NCBI GenBank assembly: GCA_005786805.1 | Contig: SYCV01000144.1 | Location: 1-33,638, forward strand | Direction: 5' to 3' | Source: Planctomycetia bacterium | GTDB lineage: Bacteria; Planctomycetota; Planctomycetia; Gemmatales; Gemmataceae | Length of the DNA stretch: 33,638 bases | Part shown: piece after piece, positions 15,442-24,700 of the stretch | Layout of the letters: each line of letters begins with the position of its first letter | Position numbering within the stretch: position 1 is the stretch's first letter | The notes under the pieces: generated by a model | Databases searched by the model: none | Told to the model about the DNA's origin: nothing | What the model saw: the letters and a program-made list of their open reading frames with translations, nothing else | Program-made: the position numbers and the translations under genes

Positions 15442-16902
15442 ATGGCATTTATGTATCAATGTGGCGACCATCCCCTCGAAAAGTACACCATCAAGCGTGG
15501 AATTGGAAGTGGTGGTTTTGGGGATGTTTACCTCGCGGTCAGCGATGGGGGAAAAGAGGTCGCGCTCAAGTGCATACGGTCCTCGACTAATCGTGAGATC
15601 GAAAAACGAGGGGTTTCACAGTGCATCAATCTCAAGCATCCCTCACTATTGACCCTTTATGATCTATGCACTGATGAGCGGGGCGAGACTTGGATAGTGA
15701 TGGAACTTCTTCTTGGACAGAGCCTGGCGCTGCTTATAAGCAAGCATCCCACAGGCCTGCCCCTTGAACAGGTTCGATCCTATGTCACCCAGATGGGGGA
15801 TGCCATCCATCATCTTCATGACCATGGAATTGTCCATAGGGATTTAAAACCCGGGAATGTCTTCATAGAAAACAATATCGTGAAGGTTGGGGATTATGGG
15901 CTTAGTAAAACCATAGGATCGGGTGTTCACAGGGACAATACCCAAAGGGTTGGCACCACCAATTACATGGCACCGGAATTAATCACGGGAAGCTATGATA
16001 AAAAGGTTGATATTTACGCGCTGGGTATCATCCTTTATGAGATGCTCACGGGAAAAAAACCATTTGCAGGTGTTAACCACGATGAGCTGTTGCGAAAGCA
16101 ACTTAACACCCGCATTGATTTTTCCCAGCTCCCCAGCAGGGATTTCATCCCCATACTTTCAAGGGCCCTCGCGATTGACAAGAATGAAAGGTACCCCAGC
16201 ATCCAGGTGATGATGGAGGAATTCAAAGCTGTTTGTGATAAAATAATCAAGGATAAATCTTCCAAGTCGCCTCTCCAGGACCCGGTTGAAAATGGTGGCG
16301 GGCACAGGACCGCCTTCGGCCCTATTTTTAAAAAGTTGTACAAAAAGTGGGACGATAGAATTATCATTCCACTTCTCAAGGCGGCGTTCTTTTCCTCCCT
16401 TGCGGCTTTGTTTTTTTCACTCTTTGGTTTGCTGCCATCACCTTGGGAGGGCTTGTTTCTGGCAGGCACCACCTGGCTGATCACAGCGCTTGTGCTTTCA
16501 TGTTCAATTTTTTGGAAGGGTAAAACCAGGGAGTCGATAACCTATAGGATGCTTCAGTCCGGCTTGGGCGTTTTAGTGGGGGCAATATCCTACCGAATGT
16601 CCGGACCGGGGCAGTTGCTTGAGATTTCCATTTCCGAACAAGGTGCAAGCATTGAAATACCATTATGGACAAGGATATTTTTCTTTTACATGGCTGCGAT
16701 GTTCTTCCCAAAATGGTGGAAGATGACCTGGAGATATCGCGGGACTCGTGTTGATTATGTCGCGACAATGATCGCGTTTGTCTGGGCTTTGTTGTTGGCT
16801 GTTATCCTTAAACTGCACCTGATCCATGTGATGGTTTATTCTTTTGCGGTTATTATCGCGCAGTTGGTCGCGTTAAAAATGAGGCGTAGGCGACAGGGTT
16901 GA
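15442..16902 (+). CDS. Membrane Ser/Thr protein kinase
   Basis: A 486-residue Hanks-type kinase. The Gly-rich loop GIGSGGFGDVY is at 20-30, catalytic Lys43 (VALKC), HRDLKPGN at 132-139, DYG (a variant of DFG) at 151-153, and the GTTNYMAPE activation segment at 171-179. The kinase domain ends near 280. After a linker there are several hydrophobic segments between about 310 and 480 (for example LLKAAFFSSLAALFFSLFGLL and TMIAFVWALLLAVIL) before a basic RRRRQG tail. The kinase therefore faces the cytoplasm on a multi-pass anchor. I chose ATG 15442, 7 bp after the FHA gene stop; ATG 15451 is possible. It is likely to phosphorylate the FHA partner or its substrates. Confidence 0.9.
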   Translation: MAFMYQCGDHPLEKYTIKRGIGSGGFGDVYLAVSDGGKEVALKCIRSSTNREIEKRGVSQCINLKHPSLLTLYDLCTDERGETWIVMELLLGQSLALLISKHPTGLPLEQVRSYVTQMGDAIHHLHDHGIVHRDLKPGNVFIENNIVKVGDYGLSKTIGSGVHRDNTQRVGTTNYMAPELITGSYDKKVDIYALGIILYEMLTGKKPFAGVNHDELLRKQLNTRIDFSQLPSRDFIPILSRALAIDKNERYPSIQVMMEEFKAVCDKIIKDKSSKSPLQDPVENGGGHRTAFGPIFKKLYKKWDDRIIIPLLKAAFFSSLAALFFSLFGLLPSPWEGLFLAGTTWLITALVLSCSIFWKGKTRESITYRMLQSGLGVLVGAISYRMSGPGQLLEISISEQGASIEIPLWTRIFFFYMAAMFFPKWWKMTWRYRGTRVDYVATMIAFVWALLLAVILKLHLIHVMVYSFAVIIAQLVALKMRRRRQG

Positions 16903-16910
16903 TCGCAGGT

Positions 16911-17360
16911 TTATTTTCCAGGTCTCTCGCCCTGTATTTGAAAACAGAAGTTCTCAAATTCTATGGGTTCGATCTTTGATATTTCCTGGCTGACTTCCGC
17001 CCGTTCAAGCACCGCGCTAAGAAGCACCCATAATGAGGCTGACTCCCCGGTGTGATCATACCCATCAGCGTCAACATCACCTTCGAAATGCCAGTACCAG
17101 AACCGCCTTTCCAAACCCAGGTCAGCGTCTTCCTGCCAGCCTTTGAGCGACCTGACACAGGCTTCCAGCGCAATTTTCCAAGTTTTTAAATCCCGAATGG
17201 GAATGACCAGCGAGTCATGGGTTTGTTCCATGGTCACCCCTGGTATCTGCCTGATATTTTCAAACAGTTTGTTTTCAAGCGCGCTGGCCCGCCATGGAGA
17301 GTAAAGATGAACCACCACGCACGGGGTTTCAAATATCAGGCCCATCAGGTTAATTTGCAT
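16911..17360 (-). CDS. Hypothetical protein, 149 residues
   Basis: A predicted soluble protein with no recognised domain. Visible features are an N-terminal strand-rich region (MGLIFETPCVVVHLYSPW), a Trp/acid-rich centre (RRFWYWHFEGDVDADGYDHTG) and a closing helical part (LWVLLSAVLERAEVSQEI). There is no signal peptide or membrane helix. It is the last gene of the long minus-strand train, 73 bp after the flippase-like gene, and ends 8 bp from the kinase stop on the other strand. The start is uncertain: ATG 17360 and an internal ATG (residue 6, 17345) both lack a clear ribosome site. Coding status is supported by the length of the frame and codirection with its neighbours. Confidence 0.6.
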   Translation of the reverse strand: MQINLMGLIFETPCVVVHLYSPWRASALENKLFENIRQIPGVTMEQTHDSLVIPIRDLKTWKIALEACVRSLKGWQEDADLGLERRFWYWHFEGDVDADGYDHTGESASLWVLLSAVLERAEVSQEISKIEPIEFENFCFQIQGERPGK

Positions 17361-17433
17361 TTAAATCGCTCTGGTTTCAAAATCATACCAGTAGTTTTTC
17401 TAGCAGGGTATGACGGGAAAGCCAGTAAATAAT

Positions 17434-18474
17434 CTAGGATGGTGAGTTTGAAGTGTCGATTGGCGCCTGATTTTTTGGCAAAGGTAGTGAAAGGATCACC
17501 AGGTAAGCGGTGATCCCGATGATCCAGGTAACAAGCCTTTGAACCAGGGATGCCAGGACTCCCATCGCACGGTCTGTCCCAAACCAGGAGTAAAGGGCGC
17601 CATATCCGAATTCCCCGATGCCAGCGCCACCCGGGAACATGGGTGCCGCCTGGATAACCAAACCCAGGGGGACGATCAGGAAGTGCTCGAGCACTCCCGG
17701 GATTGATTGTTCATCGCGAAGAACCTGGGCGGCACAAAAAAAGGAAAGAGTAAGGCATACATGCCCGGCCCAGGAAATAAAAAGAGATTGGATGACGACC
17801 AGAGGTTTGCAACGGTAACGCCAGAATGTGAGCCAGAATTCCGCAGCGGGACCGGCGACCCATTTTCGTAATCTTCCCTCGAAACGATCCACCCGCCATT
17901 GGGGCAGCCAACCCAAAAGGAACCAACCCAACCCGGTAATGCCACAAAAGGACATGGTGATCTTGATGATGGACCTGGTTGCAGGCGCCCCGCTGCCATC
18001 GCCGAGGTATCCAGCGAGCAGGAATATCGTGCCAGAGGCGCCGGAGAAAAAAATGAGACCCCAAAGCGCTATCGCCCGGTCCAGCAGGATGATGGTGACA
18101 GCGACACTTCTCCGGGATTGGTTTCTGCAGACAGCCGCGGCCTTGACAAGGTCACCACCGACCGACCCAGGTAAAAGGGTGTTGAAAAAAAATCCGATGA
18201 ATCCTATGCGGATGGTGTTCCAAAATCCGATGCCCATGTCTTGTGCAAGCATCATCAGGTGCCAGCGTATCAAAGTCCCGCAGACACCCATGAAAAACAG
18301 GAGCAGCGATGCCAGGAGAAAAAGCAGATGGATGGGTTTGCCTTCCACCATGTGTTTTTGCCAGACCGCCTCAAGGCCGTTTTCGTTTCCTGGCAACCAA
18401 TTGGAATAGATCACATAGGTAAGTAGGCCCAGGGCGAGCAGGTATTTCAAGATATTCAACAACACACGGATCAA
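17434..18474 (-). CDS. Flippase-like/LPG-synthase-TM family membrane protein
   Basis: A 346-residue multi-pass membrane protein of the lysylphosphatidylglycerol synthase TM/UPF0104 type. Family marks include the FNTLLPGSVGGDLVKAA loop, a DRAIALWG segment, and AAPMFPGGAGIGEFGYGALY near the C-terminus. About eight hydrophobic helices are visible. Family members move or modify lipid-linked molecules; substrate unknown. No Met codon begins the frame: it starts at TTG 18474. GAGGGA lies about 7 bases upstream of that TTG, which supports it. It follows the double-pseudoenzyme gene by 64 bp. Confidence 0.85.
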   Translation of the reverse strand: MIRVLLNILKYLLALGLLTYVIYSNWLPGNENGLEAVWQKHMVEGKPIHLLFLLASLLLFFMGVCGTLIRWHLMMLAQDMGIGFWNTIRIGFIGFFFNTLLPGSVGGDLVKAAAVCRNQSRRSVAVTIILLDRAIALWGLIFFSGASGTIFLLAGYLGDGSGAPATRSIIKITMSFCGITGLGWFLLGWLPQWRVDRFEGRLRKWVAGPAAEFWLTFWRYRCKPLVVIQSLFISWAGHVCLTLSFFCAAQVLRDEQSIPGVLEHFLIVPLGLVIQAAPMFPGGAGIGEFGYGALYSWFGTDRAMGVLASLVQRLVTWIIGITAYLVILSLPLPKNQAPIDTSNSPS

Positions 18475-18538
18475 GTCTGTTCCCTCATGAAAAGCGACAG
18501 GGCATTTTCATGTTTGCTACTGGAAATGTAAAGGCCGT

Positions 18539-20587
18539 TTAGATGCGATCCAGCAGGTCAAGCCAGGTGGCAAGCGCATCCAGTGTTATTGAATTGAAAT
18601 ACTGGTGCCCCATGTCCTTCATTTCCCGAAGAACCATGGGGTATTGGAATCCCGTGAGTTTTTTGGCGGTGTCAAGCACCGTCTCACGGATGGGATCCTT
18701 GTCGCCCACCGCGAGGAAGAAGGAAAGAGGCTGGTTGGCGATGCGTTCCTTGGGTGTCGCGCCAAGGGATGCGCCCACCGCGGCCACCCCGCGGATAAGT
18801 TCCCTTTGTTGGAAGGCAAGGTAGAAAGCCATCTGCCCTCCGGTTCCCATTCCATGCACCACAACCCGCTTGCGGTCGATGGTGTAATTGTCGGTGGCAT
18901 GGCGGATTGCCTCAAGGATCAAATCAGATTCACCCGGGGTCCAGCCCAGGTCCGCATCGCACCGGGGTGCGACGATGATGATTTTATATTCAGCACAGTA
19001 CTGGTCCCATGTCCCCATGAGATCCTCAAGGTCCTTGTCCCTGCCTTTTCCCGCGGGGTGAAGCCATACCATCAAGCCATACGATGTCCTGGGGTCGTAT
19101 GAGACAGGCACGGAAACCCAGTAGTTGCGATCGCCTGCTGCATTTTGTTTTTTGATGGTGCCGATCTCAGCTTTTTTCTCGGGCTCTTTGTCAAGCTTTG
19201 CGAGTGATGATTTCTCAGGTGGTTTTTCAGGAAGGAAACTTGTGGCTTGTCCTATTGGGCCTTTCAGGGTCGTGGTTGTGCCATCCTCCCTTTTCACTTC
19301 AACCGCCAGGAATGAACCAATGACTGCCGCGGAAAGTAAATTTGAAAGGGCATCACGGTTCGCAACCTCCGCGGTGGCTGTAACCTTGGTGATATCAGGG
19401 CCGACACCCGCCTTTAAAATGCGGTCGCCAACTTTTATACCTGCCTTGGCTGCCCCGCTATCTGGAAAAACATAACGAACCTGAACTCCCTTGGAGGGAT
19501 CGTCCCGCATGGGAAGAATTCCAAAAAACCCCAGAGGCGGAGATTCAAGGCTGCCTGAAAGTTCAATCTTATCAAGCTTGATTTCATCCTTGCCCCGGAC
19601 GATTGTAAGCGAAACAATGTCGCCCTCATACTTCGGCCCGAGTTGGTGCATCAGTTGCGCGTGGCTTTCAACTTTTTTGCCATCAATCGCTATGATCTTG
19701 TCCGCCACCTTGATACCAGCCTTGAAAGCCGCGCTGTTGGGGGCGACAGAATTGATGATCACCTCGTCGGCGTACATGTCACGGCTTTGCATGGTGACTC
19801 CAAGCAGGCCCTTGCGAAGATCCTTGCCCTGCTTCAACCTTGGCAATACCTGGTTGATGTGATCAAGGGGGATCGCGAAGCCGATCCCGGAATCATACCA
19901 TTCAAAGCCCGCTGTTTCTCCCTCGGCCTGGGGCGAAGCAGGCACCAGGATACCCAGCACATTTCCCTGCAAGTCGATCAATGGCCCGCCATAGTTCACA
20001 GGAGAAACCTTGGCATCCGTCTGTATGGCTCGTCCCCAGATTCTTCCCAGGGCTGAGACAATACCCATGCTTACGCTTGGTGGCGCGCCCGGGCTTCCCC
20101 CCAAGGTTCGCCCCAGTGCTATCACCGTTTGGCCAACTTCCATTTTTGCGGATGGGACGGATTCAGCAACTGGCAGGTTGGTGGCGTCGATTTTTAAAAG
20201 TGTCACCATCCTTGACTGGTCGGTCGCGATGACCTTGGCAAGATATCTTTTGTTATCCGTGGTTGAGACAATGATGGATGTCGGTTTGTTGGCGAAATTG
20301 AACGCGCTGGAGATGACAAAACCATCCGCGGATACGATCACTCCGGTGGTGGGGCCGGTTCCCTTGCGCACACCAGGCCCCGCTGCGGGACCAGGACGCC
20401 TTTTACCCATGGGGCCTGCGCCTCCTCCAGCGGAAATAACCTCGGTTCCACCCGTGGTTTCTATCTGGACCATGGCGGGGGATATACGCTGAACCGCTCC
20501 CTGGGTTGCTTTTTCCTGCAATTCCTCAAGGGTGTTCTGAGCCAGCAATATTTCAACCACGCCCAACATCAACAGCGTTGTGCCCAT
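18539..20587 (-). CDS. Exported trypsin-fold/PDZ pseudoprotease fused to alpha/beta-hydrolase
   Basis: A 682-residue exported protein (signal at about residues 1-16). Residues 80-250 match the HtrA-type trypsin fold, but all three catalytic positions are changed. His is replaced by Phe96 (GFVISSAFNF), Asp by Met127 (MVTLLKID) and Ser by Tyr199 (SPVNYGGPL). Two PDZ domains follow (about 260-345 and 355-445). After a linker, residues 480-682 are an alpha/beta-hydrolase resembling feruloyl esterase/PHB-depolymerase types (LMVWLHPAGKG). Its nucleophile elbow is GMGTG at 579-583, with Gly581 in the Ser position; the Asp/His region (GDKD, MGH) remains. So it is probably a scaffold or binding protein. 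It is 2 bp after the preceding gene. Confidence 0.85.
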   Translation of the reverse strand: MGTTLLMLGVVEILLAQNTLEELQEKATQGAVQRISPAMVQIETTGGTEVISAGGGAGPMGKRRPGPAAGPGVRKGTGPTTGVIVSADGFVISSAFNFANKPTSIIVSTTDNKRYLAKVIATDQSRMVTLLKIDATNLPVAESVPSAKMEVGQTVIALGRTLGGSPGAPPSVSMGIVSALGRIWGRAIQTDAKVSPVNYGGPLIDLQGNVLGILVPASPQAEGETAGFEWYDSGIGFAIPLDHINQVLPRLKQGKDLRKGLLGVTMQSRDMYADEVIINSVAPNSAAFKAGIKVADKIIAIDGKKVESHAQLMHQLGPKYEGDIVSLTIVRGKDEIKLDKIELSGSLESPPLGFFGILPMRDDPSKGVQVRYVFPDSGAAKAGIKVGDRILKAGVGPDITKVTATAEVANRDALSNLLSAAVIGSFLAVEVKREDGTTTTLKGPIGQATSFLPEKPPEKSSLAKLDKEPEKKAEIGTIKKQNAAGDRNYWVSVPVSYDPRTSYGLMVWLHPAGKGRDKDLEDLMGTWDQYCAEYKIIIVAPRCDADLGWTPGESDLILEAIRHATDNYTIDRKRVVVHGMGTGGQMAFYLAFQQRELIRGVAAVGASLGATPKERIANQPLSFFLAVGDKDPIRETVLDTAKKLTGFQYPMVLREMKDMGHQYFNSITLDALATWLDLLDRI

Positions 20588-20589
20588 GA

Positions 20590-21687
20590 TTAGTTTCCTT
20601 TTGTCTCAGAGCCCTTGGAAGGCTGGATTTTTGGCGGTGTTTCGACCAGCACACTGATGGTTTGCAATTTGTCGCCCCTGCGTATCTCCAACTGAACCCT
20701 CTCCTGCGGACGGTATTTTTGCATCAATTCCATTAGGGAATTCACGCTGACCACGGGCAGCCCATCCACATAGACTATAAGGTCATCGGGAAGTAGACCG
20801 GCTTTTTGCGCGGGAGAGCCAGGTTCGACATATTCAATGTAAGGCGGGGTTCTATCCACCACATTTGGTACATAAACAATTCCAAGATAACCACCCCCAC
20901 CTGTCGACTTCGAAGCCTTGGTAACGGGTTTGTAGGCTTCTTTTTTTTCTATCAGGTTAAGGATGGATAATTTGCGGGCGCTGCCATCCGCAAGCTTAAC
21001 CTCAAGTTCCGCATTCACCGGGACCGCGTAATTGATCCAAGTGTTGGTTTGTTCATTTCGAAGTTCCTTGCCAATTATTCCAAGGATGTCGCCCATTCGA
21101 TTGGTGATGATCCCCCCTGCCGCGCCGGGATTATTGGTGATGGCATCCACCACATAAACATTTCCCGAATACGGCGCCTCGAATATTCCAATCCTGCCAA
21201 ACAGCCTGGCGTAAGCTGCGATGGTTCCCTTCATCACTGAAACAGGCTCATCCCTGCTGGCGATTTGAAACTGGTTGCTGAACGCAAGTATGGAAGTTCC
21301 TGGATTTGCAAGCGGTGCCTTGGCAGCAGCGCCAATGTCGTAAAAGGGAAGGTCATCTATCTTTGATTTTTCCGTGCCTATTTTTAATAACGCGATATCC
21401 AACTCGGGTTCCATGGCGACCAACTTTGCTGGAAGCCTGGTTCCATCGTAAAGATGCACCCTGAGGTCGGTTGTCTCCATCAGGTGGTTTGCAACGGTCA
21501 ACACATAACCGTTTGGGCTGACCAATACTCCGGTGCCGTAGGCTGGAAGGCCTTTGAATCCCCCCGAGCCATAAATCTTCACCATCCTGGGATTCACTTT
21601 TTGAACCACATCATTCAGGGACATTTCATTAGACTGGAAGGAAACAGCCATCGATGCAATTAAGGTTGCTTTTATGAGGGAAATCAT
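20590..21687 (-). CDS. Exported trypsin-like/PDZ protein lacking the catalytic serine
   Basis: A 365-residue protein with an N-terminal signal (about 1-18). The HtrA-like trypsin fold has His68 (VLTVANHLM) and Asp97 (ELDIALLKI) in place. The serine motif reads NPGAAGG with Ala190 where Ser is required. One PDZ domain lies at about 265-350 (YIEYVEPGSPAQKAGLLPDD). It should therefore be proteolytically inactive but may still bind exposed peptide ends. It is followed after 2 bp by the larger pseudoprotease gene, suggesting the two are made together and may act as a pair. Start ATG 21687. Confidence 0.87.
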   Translation of the reverse strand: MISLIKATLIASMAVSFQSNEMSLNDVVQKVNPRMVKIYGSGGFKGLPAYGTGVLVSPNGYVLTVANHLMETTDLRVHLYDGTRLPAKLVAMEPELDIALLKIGTEKSKIDDLPFYDIGAAAKAPLANPGTSILAFSNQFQIASRDEPVSVMKGTIAAYARLFGRIGIFEAPYSGNVYVVDAITNNPGAAGGIITNRMGDILGIIGKELRNEQTNTWINYAVPVNAELEVKLADGSARKLSILNLIEKKEAYKPVTKASKSTGGGGYLGIVYVPNVVDRTPPYIEYVEPGSPAQKAGLLPDDLIVYVDGLPVVSVNSLMELMQKYRPQERVQLEIRRGDKLQTISVLVETPPKIQPSKGSETKGN

Positions 21688-21789
21688 AAATTTAGTTCCG
21701 GTTTCTTTGCTTAAATTTAACTAGATTAATCATACTTGATTTTGCAGTTGGAAGGGTAGGATAATTCCAGCAACCATTTGGAAAATTAA

Positions 21790-24700
21790 TTAATTGACGG
21801 GGGTTGCATCCCATAACTTTAATAGATTATCCTTCCCTAGGGAAAGGATTTTGTTTCCACCCGGGAGTTCGGTAATGTTCATAACCTCGCCTTCGTGGGC
21901 GTTCAATTTAAGCATTTCCTGCCCGGTTGTCCCATCCCAGAAACGGATTGTGCCATCCACACCCCAGCCAATGAGACGGGATGAATCCTGGGTCCATTTT
22001 AATCCACGAAGTGGATTGGCTTCGAAATCTCGAAAGTCGCGGGAATCGGTCATGGTGGGAAAGTTCATCACCCGAAGGTTTCGAAAACCTTGCACGACCG
22101 AAATCAAATTGAATTCTGAATTCATGGTCCCCAATGTGATTCCAGTAGGTGCCTTGATATAGGGTTTTGATAAAGTTCCATCACTCCATTTAAAAGCCAC
22201 CATCGCGCCTGTTCTCTGGATTGCGATTATAGAATCAGATTTAGGATCATTTATAAGCGTGTTGAATGGGGTGGATTCACCCTGGTAGGTTCCGATCAAT
22301 CTACCTGATTCCATGTTGTAAAGGTTCACAGTGCAGGTATCCACCCCTTCCGCTTTTGAGATGTTAAGCCCAACCGCGATGGATTCCCCGTTTGGAGAAA
22401 TTATGAATGTTCCTGATGGGGAGGAAGGCAACTTTATTGGAAGCTTGGTTGTATTACCCTGATGATCCACCCTCCATATTTCCCTGTTATCAAGGATGAT
22501 CAGGAAGCAAGGATCAATGGGATGGGCGATACTGATGATTGAAAAATCCGGTAATTTCACTCTTTTATTCAATCTGCCTTCCGGAATGTCTACCAAAGAA
22601 ATTTCATTGGATTCCTCATAAATCAAGGCAAGTTTTTTTGTTGAATCAAGTACAAATCCCAAGGCGGATTTTTCAAGCTTGTGTATCACTCTATAACTGG
22701 ATGCCCTGTTTTCGTCCCAAAATAGAAGCTCGGATTTTTCAGGGGCCAACTGGCAACCCATGCTTGATAATTTTCCCCCTGCGGACCAGTTGAGCTGCCT
22801 TATGTTCCTTAGGGAATGGCCGGCTTTTCGTTCAAGCCGTTTTCCAGTTTCTACATCGTAGATATCAATTGTTTGATCTCCACCCCCCACCGCGATCTGT
22901 TTGTCATCAGGACTCCATGCCATCGCGAATGCAAAAGCGTCCTTCAGTTCCTTGGATATAAGGTTGGTTTTATTCTCTATGTCTCTGACCACCATTTTTG
23001 TGGGGTAGGCGGTCCAGGCGATTTTCTTCCCGTCATTGCTTGATTCACAAATCTGGCACAATCTTCCCTCACAGGAAAAATCATCCAGTTTTTTTCTTTG
23101 GGCAGCATCCCATATCTGAATTCGTCCCTCGTTGTCCCAGGTTACGAAACGGTCTGAACCCATTTTGCAGAGATTCAAATGGTATATTTTTTTCTCCCCC
23201 GGCTTTTCCCAGAATATTTCACCGGAGGAGATATCCAGCACTTTCCAGGTCAATTGCTGAAGGATCAGCAAGCGTTTTTCATCCAAAAACAAAAGTCTAT
23301 TTATTTTTCCTTCGATTTTTATTGAACCCAGTTCGATGAAAGTATTTGCGTCAACCCATTGGACCTCATTATTGCTTTTTGCAAATGCAAGTATTGAGCC
23401 ACTTTTTGAGTGAGTAGGTTCGTGTGCGTTGGGGATGGATTTTATCTCCCTGCCGGTGTTTAAATCAACCACGGAGATGGCATCACTATTTTTCAGGCTG
23501 ATCGCAGCAAGATTATTTCCTCCCACTGAATACCTGATGGCATAATCCTCGAATTCCGCTTTTTTTTGATGGGGCTGTGAACAAAGCCTGTTCCAGTAAT
23601 GCCATTCAAAACCACGCAATTCCTCGCCCCCCATGTCCAATGGGGTCAATCCATTAAGCCTGTCTATGACCTTGGAAAATTCGCCATCCCTGTACGCGTT
23701 CTGGATCGATCTCATTTCTGAGGCATACAACTGGCGGTCTGACAGCATCCTATCCCGGAGGTATCTTTTGGCGGCATTGTCAGAGAGTTCCTTCTGGATC
23801 AAATTATCCCGGGCCTGGTTTGTGACTTTCTGCAATAAAAACATGAAAACAATAGTGGATACCGCAAGTGATATGAAAATGATTCCAAGTAGTGAGACTA
23901 ATAGCGCGTGTTTTCTGCACCATCTCAGAGCCAGGGTGACTTTTCCCAATGGTCTTGCAATCGTGGGTTCCCCCTGGATGAATCGTTCCAGGTCCGCGTT
24001 CAAGTCGTTCATGGTCAAATAGCGGAGTGAGGGCTTTTTTTCCATACATTTCATGCATATCGCATCAAGGTCTTGGTGCAGGTTGTTCCTATATGTTTTT
24101 AACGGGGTGGGGTTTTTTTCGAGAACCTCTCTCAATAATTCGCCCATTGTACTTGCTGGGAAAGGAGAATGATTAGCCAGCAATTGATACAGTATCCCAC
24201 CCACACCATAGATATCACATGCCACCGAAAGCGATTCCCGTCCTGTTGTCTGCTCAGGTGCCATGTACATCGGGGTACCAAGGCCAACACCCGACCCGGA
24301 AACGGTGGTATTTTCTGAAATAACAAGCTTTGCGAGTCCGAAGTCGGCAATCCTGGGGACTATATTTTCCTCGGGGCAATCATCTGCAGGTATTTCAAGC
24401 AGGATATTCCCCGGTTTTAAATCGCAGTGTAGGACACCCCTGGAATGCGCATGCATCATCGCCCGTGTGATTTCCAAAACCCACAATGCCGCTACTTTTT
24501 CAGAAACGGGAGAGGTTTTATTTCTAAGCCAGTTGGAAAGGGATGTTCCCCGGATGTATGGTGACACAAGGATCGCCTGGTTTGGCATGTCGATGATGTC
24601 GAGCAAAGGCAGAATGCCGGGGTGATCAAGCCTGGCGGCGGCGCGGGCCTCGCGAATCGCAATTTGCTTGCCTTCGGGATTCCCCTCGGATGAGATCCTG

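Noticed and set aside
17828..18409. 193-codon plus-strand frame opposite the flippase-like gene
   Set aside because: Antisense of a membrane protein; no transmembrane or domain pattern, no start signal.
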